This document shows, piece after piece, positions 16,328 through 24,759 of a stretch of 64,000 nt of DNA (position 1 is the stretch's first letter; each line of letters starts with the position of its first letter). Position numbers and translations under genes: made by a program. The DNA is taken from assembly GCF_016798325.1 (NCBI RefSeq), contig NZ_JAERVO010000001.1:682001-746000 (forward strand), in the 5' to 3' direction. The stretch is from Marinobacter mangrovi. GTDB taxonomy: Bacteria; Pseudomonadota; Gammaproteobacteria; Pseudomonadales; Oleiphilaceae. The notes beneath the pieces are model-generated. The model was not told where the DNA came from. It saw nothing but the letters and a program-made list of their open reading frames with translations, and ran no database searches.

Positions 16328-16355
16328 ATTATATAACGATAGATTGACTTGGCAA
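16328..16355 (-). promoter_or_regulatory. Promoter of the bigR operon with AT-rich putative operator
   Basis: Reading leftward, TTGCCA and a perfect TATAAT are 16 bp apart. The -10 region is embedded in an AT-only tract (16309-16336, with ATTTAAAT and ATATATTATAT inverted repeats). BigR operators are AT-rich palindromes, so autorepression by occluding the -10 is likely. Confidence 0.65.
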
Positions 16356-16386
16356 CGGTGAATTGAAAAAGGCAGATCCCGGGCAT

Positions 16387-16413
16387 AAAAAAGCCCGGCA
16401 CGGGAGGCCGGGC
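16387..16413 (-). terminator. Orphan leftward terminator
   Basis: GCCCGGC/GCCGGGC stem with a 7-nt loop, followed leftward by TTTTTTAT. It lies upstream of the bigR promoter and faces away from the rightward phasin gene. Confidence 0.8.
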
Positions 16414-16484
16414 AGAGGCGTGCGAGTAGTATCCATGAAAGACTTCCAGACAAACCGGCATCAGCAGGGATACCGGTCCATTCA
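16387..16484 (-). ncRNA. Candidate small RNA
   Basis: An intrinsic terminator read leftward sits here with no leftward gene upstream of it. Just before it is a 9-bp stem with a 6-nt loop (16454-16477, ACCGGTATC/GATGCCGGT with one G-U pair). A possible promoter, TTCAAA-18-TATAAA at 16491-16520, would start transcription near 16484 and give an RNA of about 98 nt. The terminator loop contains CTCCC, which could pair with ribosome binding sites. Expression and targets are not shown. Confidence 0.35.
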
Positions 16485-16777
16485 GTATTGTTTATATTTT
16501 GAACATCTCAAGTTTTTGAACGCTTCAGTTGAAACTATTTTCTTCTAACGAAATAACTCTTATAGCGTCCCGGAAGACCTGTGCTGGCGCGGCTTTCCAG
16601 AGGATCGTCTCATTGGGAAAGGGTTCTGGAGAGGGCCTTTTAATTCCGCTGATTTACCGGATTACGGGGCCTGATTCTGACCGGTGGATGTAATACAATG
16701 AGCTCAATATATAGGGTGCGGGAAAGGTATTGTCCCGATGATTTTCACAAACCGGCCCGCTGTTGGAGCAGGTATCT
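16485..16777. other. Intergenic region before the phasin gene
   Basis: This 293-bp stretch precedes the phasin-like gene and is more AT-rich at its left end. It should hold the phasin promoter; the -10-like TACAAT at 16694-16699 is possible but has no clear -35 partner. No gene is visible. Confidence 0.4.
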
Positions 16778-17221
16778 ATGAGCAGTGACAACGACCAAGA
16801 GAAGGGCAACGACAACGATCAGGAACGTGATGCCCAGTTGGCGGATCGTATCAAGGGGTCGGCTCGCCAGATCTGGCTGGCGGGTCTGGGCGCCTACACC
16901 AAGGCGGAGGAAGACGCCGGCCGCTTTTTTGATCGTCTCGTCCACGAAGGTGAAGAGCTGGAAAACAAGACGCGGGGCGTCGTTGAGCGCCACGTGCGTA
17001 ACGTGGAAGGCCACGTTGAGGGCGTGAAAGAGCGCGCAAGCGGCACCTGGGATCGTCTTGAAGGCCTGTTCGACCAGCGCGTCTCCGGGGCCCTGCGCCG
17101 GCTGGGCATTCATCGCCGGGAAGAGATTGAAGCGCTGGAAGCCCGCATTTCAGCGCTGGAAGCGGAGCTCAAGGCCGTGCGCAAGGACAAGGCGCGCAAG
17201 ATGAGTAGCGAAGAGGAGTAA
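16778..17221 (+). CDS. Phasin-like polyhydroxyalkanoate granule protein
   Basis: A 147-residue protein with a charged N-terminus, the phasin-type segment ARQIWLAGLGAYTKAEEDAGRFFDRLVHEGEELE (about residues 28-62), and a C-terminal coiled coil (EEIEALEARISALEAELKAV). This matches PhaI/PhaF-like phasins, which coat PHA granules. It lacks the AAKP-rich DNA-binding tail of PhaF. The ATG at 16778 has GGAG nearby. A PhaD-like regulator gene follows in convergent orientation, supporting a PHA role. Confidence 0.82.
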   Translation: MSSDNDQEKGNDNDQERDAQLADRIKGSARQIWLAGLGAYTKAEEDAGRFFDRLVHEGEELENKTRGVVERHVRNVEGHVEGVKERASGTWDRLEGLFDQRVSGALRRLGIHRREEIEALEARISALEAELKAVRKDKARKMSSEEE

Positions 17222-17275
17222 CGGCCGCTCACGGCAACCTCTCTTGTCATAGCGTTTACATCAGCCTGGTGGTAA

Positions 17276-17902
17276 CTAAAGGTAGTCCTCCGCCATCAGG
17301 CGGGCTTGCTCGGCGGTGTCTTCGGTCAGATAGGGGGTGATCAGGTTGATCATCTGGAAGACGCCGCGTCCCAGATCCACATTGTCCTTATTGTTCAGGT
17401 GTGACAGCAGCTCGAAGCTGACCCAGTAACTCAGGGTGAGCGTCAGCTGCTCACACAAGGCGTCCAGTTCGTGATCGTCGATCGCCATGACGTCCTGCTG
17501 GCGCAGGCTGCCGCACAGCGTCAGGAAGGCGCGGCGCTTGAGTTTGAGAATCGCCCGGAAACGTTTTTGCAGGGTGTCATAGCGAGACAGTACGTTGACC
17601 AGGTCCTGGTACAGGAAGCGGTAACGGGCGATGGCCTCGAACGTCAGATGCAGAAAGATGCCCAGCTGCTCCAGGCTGATATCCACATCCGATGGCACTT
17701 CCAACAGATCCAGCAACTCGGCTTCGTAGCGGCCGAACAGTTCGCCGACGATGTCGCCTTTGCTCTTGAAGTGGTAGTACAGGTTGCCGGGGCTGATCTC
17801 CATTTCATCGGAGATCAGCAGGGTGGTCACGTTGGGCTCACCCACCACGTTAAACAGAGTCAGGCTGGTGTCCAGAATCCTGTCGCGGGTCTTGACCTTC
17901 AT
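17276..17902 (-). CDS. phaD: TetR-family regulator, PhaD-like
   Basis: A 208-residue TetR protein. The N-terminal helix-turn-helix domain reads MKVKTRDRILDTSLTLFNVVGEPNVTTLLISDEMEISPGNLYYHFKSKGDIV in outline, very close to PhaD of Pseudomonas (KTRDRIL, GEPNVST, ISPGNLYYHF). PhaD activates pha genes in response to a CoA intermediate. It lies next to a phasin gene, tail to tail, 54 bp apart. Symbol by similarity in the DNA-binding domain and context. Confidence 0.72.
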   Translation of the reverse strand: MKVKTRDRILDTSLTLFNVVGEPNVTTLLISDEMEISPGNLYYHFKSKGDIVGELFGRYEAELLDLLEVPSDVDISLEQLGIFLHLTFEAIARYRFLYQDLVNVLSRYDTLQKRFRAILKLKRRAFLTLCGSLRQQDVMAIDDHELDALCEQLTLTLSYWVSFELLSHLNNKDNVDLGRGVFQMINLITPYLTEDTAEQARLMAEDYL

Positions 17903-17928
17903 GGCTGTTCCCTGGCCCGGCTGGCCAA

Positions 17929-18741
17929 TCAGAGGTCGAATTCGGCCCAGATCGGGCAGTGATCCGAGGGACGCTCCATGCCACGGATGTCATAGGAAAC
18001 GCCGGATGCCCGGGCCTTGGGCAGCAGCCCTTTGCTGGCCATGATCAGGTCGATGCGCAGGCCGCGGCGCGGGTCACGCTCGAACCCCTTGCTGCGATAG
18101 TCGAACCAGCTGAAGGTATCGGCTTCGTCCGGATGCAGGTGGCGGAAAACATCGGTCAGGCCCCAGCTTTCCAGCGTGCTCATCCACTCGCGCTCTTCCG
18201 GCAGGAAACTGCATTTGCCAGTGCGTAACCAGCGCTTGGCGTTATCGGCGCCGATGCCGATGTCCTCGTCCCGGGGCGAGATGTTCATGTCGCCCATCAC
18301 AATCACCGGATCGTCCGGCTTGGCGATGTCGGCCAGGTAGCGGTTGAGGTCGGCGTAGAACTTTTCCTTGGCCGGGAATTTGACCGGATGATCCCGGCTT
18401 TCACCCTGCGGGAAGTAGCCGTTAATGACCGTCAGCTTCTGGCCGCCGATGTTGAAGCGGCCGGCAATCAGGCGACGCTGCGCGTCTTCTTCGTCCCAGG
18501 GGTAGCCCTTCTGGACACACTCGGGCTCGTGCCGCGTCAGCAGCGCAACGCCGTAATGGGTCTTCTGGCCGTGGAAAAACACGTCATAGCCCATGGCCCG
18601 AATATCGTCAGCCGGGAACTCCTCGTCGGTCACCTTGGTTTCCTGGAGACCGATGATATCGGGGTTATAGGCGTCGATAACGGCCTGGAGCTGATGCAGG
18701 CGGGTACGAATACTGTTGACGTTGAAAGAGACGACGATCAT
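17929..18741 (-). CDS. xthA: Exodeoxyribonuclease III / AP endonuclease
   Basis: A 270-residue ExoIII-family enzyme that cleaves 5' of abasic sites in base-excision repair. Family motifs are [59 protein letters not shown] and the terminal [10 protein letters not shown] with the catalytic Asp-His. I chose the ATG at 18741 over the upstream in-frame start because the family N-terminus begins there. It lies 26 bp upstream of phaD on the same strand. Confidence 0.94.
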   Translation of the reverse strand: MIVVSFNVNSIRTRLHQLQAVIDAYNPDIIGLQETKVTDEEFPADDIRAMGYDVFFHGQKTHYGVALLTRHEPECVQKGYPWDEEDAQRRLIAGRFNIGGQKLTVINGYFPQGESRDHPVKFPAKEKFYADLNRYLADIAKPDDPVIVMGDMNISPRDEDIGIGADNAKRWLRTGKCSFLPEEREWMSTLESWGLTDVFRHLHPDEADTFSWFDYRSKGFERDPRRGLRIDLIMASKGLLPKARASGVSYDIRGMERPSDHCPIWAEFDL

Positions 18742-18849
18742 CGGCTGATTATCTGTCCTGTTCGGCGGGTGGATAGGCAATGACGCGAGTCTACCACAGC
18801 GTTCGGCAGGACAAAGGGTCGAACTGTCCGACCTGTGACGCCGCGCGGA

Positions 18850-19614
18850 TCAATTCTCCCGGGGCAGGAGCGGACAGGGGATGGGCGTCTTGTCGTAGCG
18901 CAAACGCACGTTGTAGTTGCGGTCTTCGTTCTTGCGAATGTTGCCCAGCCCCAGGTAGTCGGTGAGGCGGCCCTGTTTGTCGAAGCCCAGAATAATCGGG
19001 TCGACCACCCAGCGCAGCAGGACGCCGGTCGGTCGCATATTGATCACCAGGTCGGCATCGAGCTCATCCTGGGTGGTCGGCTCGGCCACGAAACCGTAGG
19101 TTTCACCCCGGGTGGGCGCAAGAAAGCTGAATTCAATGGACTGCCCCTGTTTCAGGGCGCTCCAATGGTCACGAATGAAGTGCACGAAACCGGCATCGAT
19201 GACCGTGTCCTTCTCAAGCGGGACCACGAACGTCTTTTTGTCGCCGGCGGGTGTCTGCCAGCGCAACCGGGCTTCCCGATCATCAACGTTGCGGATCATC
19301 AGGCGCTCATCGAAGGTGGGCTGGGAAAAGTCCACGGTCGGTCGCCAGGGGCTGTTGGTGTAGTCGATCTGTTTGCGGGCGAAGGAGTGGTTGAGCCGGC
19401 CCAGCGACTCGTCCAGCGCCACGTAGTCGACGGTGTGCGACTGGGGCACGAAGTGCTGGTCCCGGCAAACGCCGTTGACGTCGTGATGCTCCTCATAGAG
19501 CGGTGCATCGTCGTCGCCGTAGGCGGTTCCGGTGAATTGATATTCTGCCGGTTTATCCGCGCCCAGACACAGGAGCGGTGTCAGCAGCAGAAGCAGGGAA
19601 GCCGTATATCTCAT
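18850..19614 (-). CDS. Exported protein of unknown function, last gene of the lipid-modification operon
   Basis: A 254-residue protein with a clear signal peptide (MRYTASLLLLLTPLLCLGA). I do not recognise a named domain. It contains VCRDQHFVPQSHTVDYV and many aromatic and acidic residues, compatible with a periplasmic beta-rich protein. The ATG overlaps the DUF2878 stop as ATGA, so it is translationally coupled to the operon and probably acts with the membrane lipid changes. The open frame continues upstream but only shadows the neighbouring gene. Confidence 0.75.
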   Translation of the reverse strand: MRYTASLLLLLTPLLCLGADKPAEYQFTGTAYGDDDAPLYEEHHDVNGVCRDQHFVPQSHTVDYVALDESLGRLNHSFARKQIDYTNSPWRPTVDFSQPTFDERLMIRNVDDREARLRWQTPAGDKKTFVVPLEKDTVIDAGFVHFIRDHWSALKQGQSIEFSFLAPTRGETYGFVAEPTTQDELDADLVINMRPTGVLLRWVVDPIILGFDKQGRLTDYLGLGNIRKNEDRNYNVRLRYDKTPIPCPLLPREN

Positions 19615-20135
19615 GCCAGTGCATCCTCCCGGACTGTGTGCTGTCGAATGAACATCAGGAGCGGAAACAGGACCAGCCAGCCCAACCCGATGGCGATCAG
19701 GCCGACGAGCGGGTTCGGCAGGGTAACGGCACCCAGTTGCGTTGCGCTCCAGTAAGCGAAAGGGCCTGCCAGGGGGGGCAGCGCCACCATCAGACCACGG
19801 TGCTCGCCGAGCCAGGCCAGCGAGTGGCACAGGGTCGTCATGAACAGTACCCACAACGCCACCAGCCAGAGAGGAACCCAAAGCGGCTGGCCGTCGGGAC
19901 TGACGAGTACGCCGACTCGAAACCATAAACCATCGAGCAGGACGCCCAGCAGGGTGCCGATCAGGATAAAGCGGGCTTCTCTCAACGGCGACCTGCTGAC
20001 GACACCCAGGTGGACCGCCAGCACCAGCGCCGCCGCAACCACAGCGATAGGCCCCGGGTAGACCACACAAATCAGCCAGCCGGCCTGGAACATCACAAAG
20101 TTCAGGCCGTTGCGGAGCAGCCCCCGGTCAATCAT
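19611..20135 (-). CDS. DUF2878 integral membrane protein
   Basis: A 174-residue protein with about five or six hydrophobic segments and the DUF2878 features NFVMFQAGWLICVVYP at the N-terminus and LLGVLLDGLWFRVGV in the middle. Function of the family is not established, but it recurs beside Cfa-like methyltransferases. It overlaps cfa and the exported-protein gene by 4 bp each. Confidence 0.82.
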   Translation of the reverse strand: MIDRGLLRNGLNFVMFQAGWLICVVYPGPIAVVAAALVLAVHLGVVSRSPLREARFILIGTLLGVLLDGLWFRVGVLVSPDGQPLWVPLWLVALWVLFMTTLCHSLAWLGEHRGLMVALPPLAGPFAYWSATQLGAVTLPNPLVGLIAIGLGWLVLFPLLMFIRQHTVREDALA

Positions 20136-21394
20136 GGCGTCAGCCGCGGGTCCAGCTTGTTGCCGGGTTTGGCAAACAGGATCTGGGAGACCCCGATGGC
20201 CCGCTCCGAGAAACCGGCTTCGCAGTAGCTGAAGTAGAAGTCCCAGAGCCGGATGAAGGCTTCGTCGTAGCCGAGTTCCCGAATCCGGCGACGGGCATCC
20301 ATAAAGCGCTGGCGCCAGTCGTGCAGGGTGCGCGCGTAATGAAAGCCGAAGTCGTCACTCTGGACCATCACCAGATCGGTCTGGTGACGGACGGCCTCCA
20401 GGATGGCGCCGAACGACGGGATAAAGCTGCCCGGGAAGATATAGCGCTGGATAAAGTCCACATTGCGAAGCGCCCGGTCGTAACGCTGTTCCGGCATGTT
20501 GATCGCCTGGATCAGGGCCAGCCCCTCCGGTTTGAGCAGGTGGCTGATCTGGCTGAAATAGCTTTCCAGATACTGGGGACCAACCGCTTCGATCATCTCG
20601 ATGGAGACGAGCTTGTCGTACTGGCCAGTCAGGTCCCGGTAGTCGTCGAACAGCAAGGTAATGCGGTCTTCCAGGCCTTCCTTCCGAATCCGTTCCTGCG
20701 CGAGATCGTGCTGTTCCCGGGAAATGGTCGTCGTGGTGACGTGGCAGCCATAGTGGCGGGCGGCGTGAAGGGCAAAGCCGCCCCAGCCCGTGCCGATCTC
20801 GATGACCCGGTCGTCTGCTCCCAGGTTCAGCTTGCGGCAGATCAGGTCCAGCTTGAACACCGCCGCTTCGTCGAGGTTGGTGGCCTCGTCGGGATAGACG
20901 GCAGACGAGTACATCATCGTCGGATCGAGGAAAATTTCGAACAGCGCGTTACCGAGATCGTAATGGGCCTCGATGTTCTTGCGGGAGCCTTCCCGGCTGT
21001 TGCGATTGAGCCAGTGCAACCCCTTGAGTGCCGGTTTCGTGATCCAGCTGAAACGGTCTTCGAACGCGTTCATGCGATCAATGTTGCGGGTAAAGAACCG
21101 CAGCAGGGTGGTCAGGTCCGGTGACGTCCAATCGCCGGCCACGTAGGCCTCCGCCGCCCCGATGCCGCCGCCGGTCAGGATGTCGCGCCAGGCGGAAGCC
21201 TCATGGATGCGGATCTCGGCGGGCGGGAACCGGGTGTCTCCATCCCCGCAGAGGGTATCGGCCCGGCCCGCTTCCTTGACCGTCAAGACGCCAGCTTCGA
21301 GTTGCTGCAGTTGCTTGAGGACAAGTCGGCGGGCCCAGTCGCTGGTCAGCGAGGCGCGGCGGGCCTCGGTTGCGGTGCTGTTCAGGTTCTCCAT
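20132..21394 (-). CDS. Cfa-like SAM-dependent fatty-acyl methyltransferase
   Basis: A 420-residue protein of the cyclopropane-fatty-acyl-phospholipid synthase family. Visible are NIEAHYDLGNALFEIFLD, MMYSSAVY, the SAM site VIEIGTGWGGFALHAARHYG, and SIEMIEAVGPQYL. Such enzymes act on unsaturated acyl chains in membrane phospholipids, forming cyclopropane or methylated products. In this operon type (with a FAD oxidase, SDR and DUF1365 genes) the product may be a methylated or furan fatty acid, as described for UfaM in alphaproteobacteria; that is inference. Confidence 0.9.
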   Translation of the reverse strand: MENLNSTATEARRASLTSDWARRLVLKQLQQLEAGVLTVKEAGRADTLCGDGDTRFPPAEIRIHEASAWRDILTGGGIGAAEAYVAGDWTSPDLTTLLRFFTRNIDRMNAFEDRFSWITKPALKGLHWLNRNSREGSRKNIEAHYDLGNALFEIFLDPTMMYSSAVYPDEATNLDEAAVFKLDLICRKLNLGADDRVIEIGTGWGGFALHAARHYGCHVTTTTISREQHDLAQERIRKEGLEDRITLLFDDYRDLTGQYDKLVSIEMIEAVGPQYLESYFSQISHLLKPEGLALIQAINMPEQRYDRALRNVDFIQRYIFPGSFIPSFGAILEAVRHQTDLVMVQSDDFGFHYARTLHDWRQRFMDARRRIRELGYDEAFIRLWDFYFSYCEAGFSERAIGVSQILFAKPGNKLDPRLTP

Positions 21395-22272
21395 GAGCTT
21401 ACCTTTCCTGTTCCGGGTACGGCGTTATCAACCCGTTCGCCGTGATCGGCGTGGCCCAGCCGGTAGGCCGGGTCCTGGCGGTCGAGTTTGTCGGGGTGGG
21501 TCTGGAAAACGGCCCCCTTCAACTTCAGTTTCAGGGCGTGCCAGTAGATACCGGCGGCCACTTTAAGCGTTTCCACCGGGAAGCGGCGGATGTGACTCTG
21601 TACCGTTTTACGAGTGACCGGGGTGCGTTGGACTTCCAGCGTCGCATCAAAAACCTTGGCGCCGTTCCGACGGACGTTCATGTGGATGCGCAACTCGGGG
21701 CCGCGGGCGCTGAAAACCCACTGGTACTCTTGGTCCATCGGGTTATACGGCGACACGTGGAAGCGTTTTTGAAAGCGGTATTGCTGGGTGTGCCATCCCG
21801 CCCGGCTGACTTGCAGCGGCGCGCCTTCAAGGCAGTAGACATGCCGCTCGTGCCACGGGGTGTTGGTGATCTGCGCGGCCACCACACGGGGCAGATCGCC
21901 GGTTTCCGGCCGGGCGTCTGCCGCATAGCAGCAGTAGAAGCTGACGGGGTTGAAGATGTAGCCGAGATAGCGGGGGTGGGTCACCAGTTCGATCCGCCCG
22001 TCAGGTCGCCAGCCCGTGGCGGCCTCCACCTGATCCTGCACGGCCTGCTTCAGGTCCGGTTGCTCCGGGGCCAGGTAATCGCTGCGACGCAAGGACAACC
22101 AGTTGAAACGACCGACGGAGAGCAGACGGCTGATCTCACCGATGCGGGGCCAGTCGTCCAGGTCCAGTGCCAACAGCCCGGTGCGGTACTGGAACTGGTG
22201 ATTGACGGGCTGCATCCGACGGTGGCGAATGCGCCCGGCCAGCCAGGCACTGTGGAGCGGTCCGTCGGTCAT
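21382..22272 (-). CDS. DUF1365 family protein
   Basis: A 296-residue protein with the DUF1365 start (LHSAWLAGRIRHRRMQPVNHQFQYRTGLLALDLDD), the central THPRYLGYIFNPVSFYCCYA motif and the EVQNTPWHERHVYCL-like stretch (ITNTPWHERHVYCL). The family is almost always linked to a FAD amine-oxidase-like gene and a Cfa-like gene; its reaction is unknown. Its end overlaps the methyltransferase start by 13 bp and it begins 2 bp after the FAD gene. Confidence 0.88.
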   Translation of the reverse strand: MTDGPLHSAWLAGRIRHRRMQPVNHQFQYRTGLLALDLDDWPRIGEISRLLSVGRFNWLSLRRSDYLAPEQPDLKQAVQDQVEAATGWRPDGRIELVTHPRYLGYIFNPVSFYCCYAADARPETGDLPRVVAAQITNTPWHERHVYCLEGAPLQVSRAGWHTQQYRFQKRFHVSPYNPMDQEYQWVFSARGPELRIHMNVRRNGAKVFDATLEVQRTPVTRKTVQSHIRRFPVETLKVAAGIYWHALKLKLKGAVFQTHPDKLDRQDPAYRLGHADHGERVDNAVPGTGKVSSWRT

Positions 22273-22274
22273 CG

Positions 22275-23537
22275 TTATAACCCCACACCGAAGGCGTCCG
22301 TCACCCGCAGGGCGCTGCGTACGCCGTCTTCGTGGAAACCATTGAACCAGTAGGCGCCGCAGAAATGGGTGCGGTTGTGGCCTCCAATCTCGTCGTAGCG
22401 CTGTTGGGCAGCGACCGCTGCCATCGTAAACACCGGATGAGCATAATTATAACGCTCGATGATGCGATCCGGATCGATGGCATCGGACCGGTTCAGCGTG
22501 ACGCAGAAGGTTTCCGGTGCCTCGTCGAAATTCTGCAGGATGTTCATGTCATAGGTGACCGAGACCGGCTCGGTCGGGTGCTCCGGAATCGTATAGTTCC
22601 AGGCGGCCCAGGCCCGTCGGCTGCGAGGCAGCAGGCTGTCGTCGGTATGCAGGACCACGTCGTTATCCTGGTATTCGATAGCGCCCAGGATTTCGGTTTC
22701 CGCCTTGGTCGGGTCGGCCAGCATCGCCAGCGCCTGGTCGCTGTGGCAGCCGAGAATCACCTGGTCGTAGGACTCAGTGTGACCGTTCACCGTCACGTCC
22801 ACATGATCGTCAAACCGACGGATGGCAGTAACGGGGCTGTTCAGCCGGGTCAACGGGCCGAGCTTGTCCATCATACGGTCCACGTAGCTCGCTGAACCGC
22901 CGGAAATCACGCGCCAGGTCGGGCGATCGTCGACCGACAGCATGCCGTGGTTATTGAAGAACTGCAGGAAAAAGCGCACCGGGAACTGTTCCAGCACAAT
23001 CTCCGGTGCCGACCAGATCGCGGCGCCCATGGGTACGATGTAGAAGTTGCGGAAATACCGGGAGTAACCGTTGCGGTTCAGGTATTCGCCCAGCGTTTCA
23101 TCGTCACTGATCCCGCCGGAGGCCAACTCGGCGCGGGTCTGTTTGTTGAACCGCAAAATCTCCCGGATCATGTTCAGAAACGGCGGGTTGAGCAGGTTAC
23201 GCCGTTGAGCGAACAGTGTGTTGAGGCTGGTGCCGTTGTATTCCAGCCCGGTGCGCTCGCAGGCCACGCTGAAGCTCATGTCACTTTCTTCCCAGGCCAC
23301 GCCGAGCCGCTCCATCAGCTTGATGAAGTTCGGGTAGGTCCAGTCGTTGAACACGATAAAGCCGGTGTTGACCGGCCAGGAACGTCCGCCCAGCTCAACC
23401 GGCCGGGTGTTGGTGTGGCCGCCGGCGTAATCGGCGGCCTCGAGCAGGGTCACATCGTGATGATCGGCCAGCAGCCAGGCACTGGTCAGGCCGGCAACGC
23501 CTCCGCCGACGACGGCTATTTTCTGTCGGTCTGTCAT
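22275..23537 (-). CDS. FAD-dependent oxidoreductase (amine-oxidase fold)
   Basis: A 420-residue flavoprotein. The Rossmann FAD motif IAVVGGGVAGLTSAWLLADHHDVTLLEAADYAGGHTNT is at the N-terminus, and the C-terminus has THFCGAYWFNGFHEDGVRSAL. It belongs to the NAD(P)-binding/amine-oxidase family found beside Cfa and DUF1365 genes, proposed to oxidise or desaturate modified acyl chains. It overlaps the SDR gene by 4 bp. Confidence 0.88.
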   Translation of the reverse strand: MTDRQKIAVVGGGVAGLTSAWLLADHHDVTLLEAADYAGGHTNTRPVELGGRSWPVNTGFIVFNDWTYPNFIKLMERLGVAWEESDMSFSVACERTGLEYNGTSLNTLFAQRRNLLNPPFLNMIREILRFNKQTRAELASGGISDDETLGEYLNRNGYSRYFRNFYIVPMGAAIWSAPEIVLEQFPVRFFLQFFNNHGMLSVDDRPTWRVISGGSASYVDRMMDKLGPLTRLNSPVTAIRRFDDHVDVTVNGHTESYDQVILGCHSDQALAMLADPTKAETEILGAIEYQDNDVVLHTDDSLLPRSRRAWAAWNYTIPEHPTEPVSVTYDMNILQNFDEAPETFCVTLNRSDAIDPDRIIERYNYAHPVFTMAAVAAQQRYDEIGGHNRTHFCGAYWFNGFHEDGVRSALRVTDAFGVGL

Positions 23538-24328
23538 TCAGGGTGTTCCTTGGATGATCGGGTCATTCTGGCGGCCAGCCTGTCGACCCAGCTCTGTGGT
23601 AACGCGCCCAGCAGTTTCAGCGTCAGGGTAAAACGCCGGGGAAAATGGATTTCGGAAGCCCCGCGCTGCAGCCCCTTCACGATACGATCGGCGGCTTCGG
23701 TGGCTTCGATCAGGCAGGGCATCGGGAAGTCGTTGCGATCGGTCAGCGGTGTTTTCACAAAACCGGGTGAGACCAGCGTGACCCGGATTCCCTCGGCGGC
23801 AAGATCGGCCCGCAACGAATGGGCCAGATAGGCCAGGGCGGCCTTGGAGGCGCCATACCCTTCGGCGCGTCCAAATGGGAACCACCAGGCCGAGGAGCCC
23901 ACGATCACCAGTTCCGCCGGCAGGCCCTGGCGGCAGGCTTCCCTCAGGGCCGGCAGGACTGCTTCCACACTCCGGGCGGTCCCGGTAACGTTGGTGTGCA
24001 GGTTATGCTCGATCACGTCGGCGTCGAAGTGCTCGACGTCCAGGTACTCACAGGTGCCGGCATTGAGAACCGCCATTTGCAGCGGTGCCTGCTCGGCGAA
24101 TGTCGCGGTCAGGCCGTTGAGGGCCCCCCGATCGGTCGTGTCGGCGGGAGCCACCGTGACCCGGTCAGGATAGGCCGCGGCCAGCGTTTCCAAAGGTTCG
24201 CGTCGCCGCCCGGTTGCGATCACGTGATGCCCCTGCGCGAGCATTGCCTGTGCCAGTGCCTCGCCGATGCCGGACGATGCGCCGGTCAGCCAGACCGTGA
24301 TCGGTCGGTCCAGGGTAGACTGGCTCAT
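23534..24328 (-). CDS. Short-chain dehydrogenase/reductase
   Basis: A 264-residue SDR enzyme with the cofactor motif TGASSGIGEALAQAM (residues about 15-29), NAG at about 90, and the active-site set Ser (VGSSAWWFPFG) and YGASK. The arginine-rich ATGRRRE segment after the second strand favours NADP(H). The substrate is unknown; its place in the operon suggests a lipid intermediate. It overlaps both neighbours by 4 bp. Confidence 0.88.
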   Translation of the reverse strand: MSQSTLDRPITVWLTGASSGIGEALAQAMLAQGHHVIATGRRREPLETLAAAYPDRVTVAPADTTDRGALNGLTATFAEQAPLQMAVLNAGTCEYLDVEHFDADVIEHNLHTNVTGTARSVEAVLPALREACRQGLPAELVIVGSSAWWFPFGRAEGYGASKAALAYLAHSLRADLAAEGIRVTLVSPGFVKTPLTDRNDFPMPCLIEATEAADRIVKGLQRGASEIHFPRRFTLTLKLLGALPQSWVDRLAARMTRSSKEHPE

Positions 24329-24759
24329 GCCGCGTATTTCCGGATCAGGCGCACCGCCGAGCCCAGCACCGGCAGATGTTCGTACAGGAGTTGGCCCGCG
24401 TCGAAATAGTCGCGGTGGGCGAGGATGAGATCATCGGCGAGCTGCAGATGGCTGATGCCATCGACCTGGATCGGCGTACCCCGGCGAATACGGCGATGCT
24501 GCAGTGTCATGGTCCAGGGCAGGCAGATGGCCGGGTCCGCGCCGATCACATCGTCAAAGCGAAAGCTACAGCTGATGACATTGGTGTAGGCGCTGGAGAA
24601 ATATTCCGTCAGCGCGTCCAGACCTTCGACGGTGACAAACGGATCCGTAAACCGGACGTCCGGGCTGTAAACGGACTCCAGCGCCCCTAACTGGTCCGAA
24701 GACATCTGGTTGAAAAGCCGCTGGAAGCGATCCAGACAGGTTTCCGGCATGATAGTCAT
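24325..24759 (-). CDS. NTF2-like/SnoaL-fold protein
   Basis: A 144-residue protein resembling NTF2-like fold proteins: FQRLFNQMSSDQLGALESVYSPDVRFTDPFVTVEGLDALTEYF in outline, then SHLQLADDLILAHRDYFDAGQLLYEHLPVLG. Such proteins may be small hydrolases, isomerases or binding proteins. It is embedded in the operon with 4-bp overlaps on both sides, so it should serve the same lipid pathway. Confidence 0.8.
   Translation of the reverse strand: MTIMPETCLDRFQRLFNQMSSDQLGALESVYSPDVRFTDPFVTVEGLDALTEYFSSAYTNVISCSFRFDDVIGADPAICLPWTMTLQHRRIRRGTPIQVDGISHLQLADDLILAHRDYFDAGQLLYEHLPVLGSAVRLIRKYAA

Noticed and set aside
16363-16548. A 61-codon rightward frame upstream of the phasin gene
   Set aside because: It runs through the terminator hairpin and shows no ribosome binding site.
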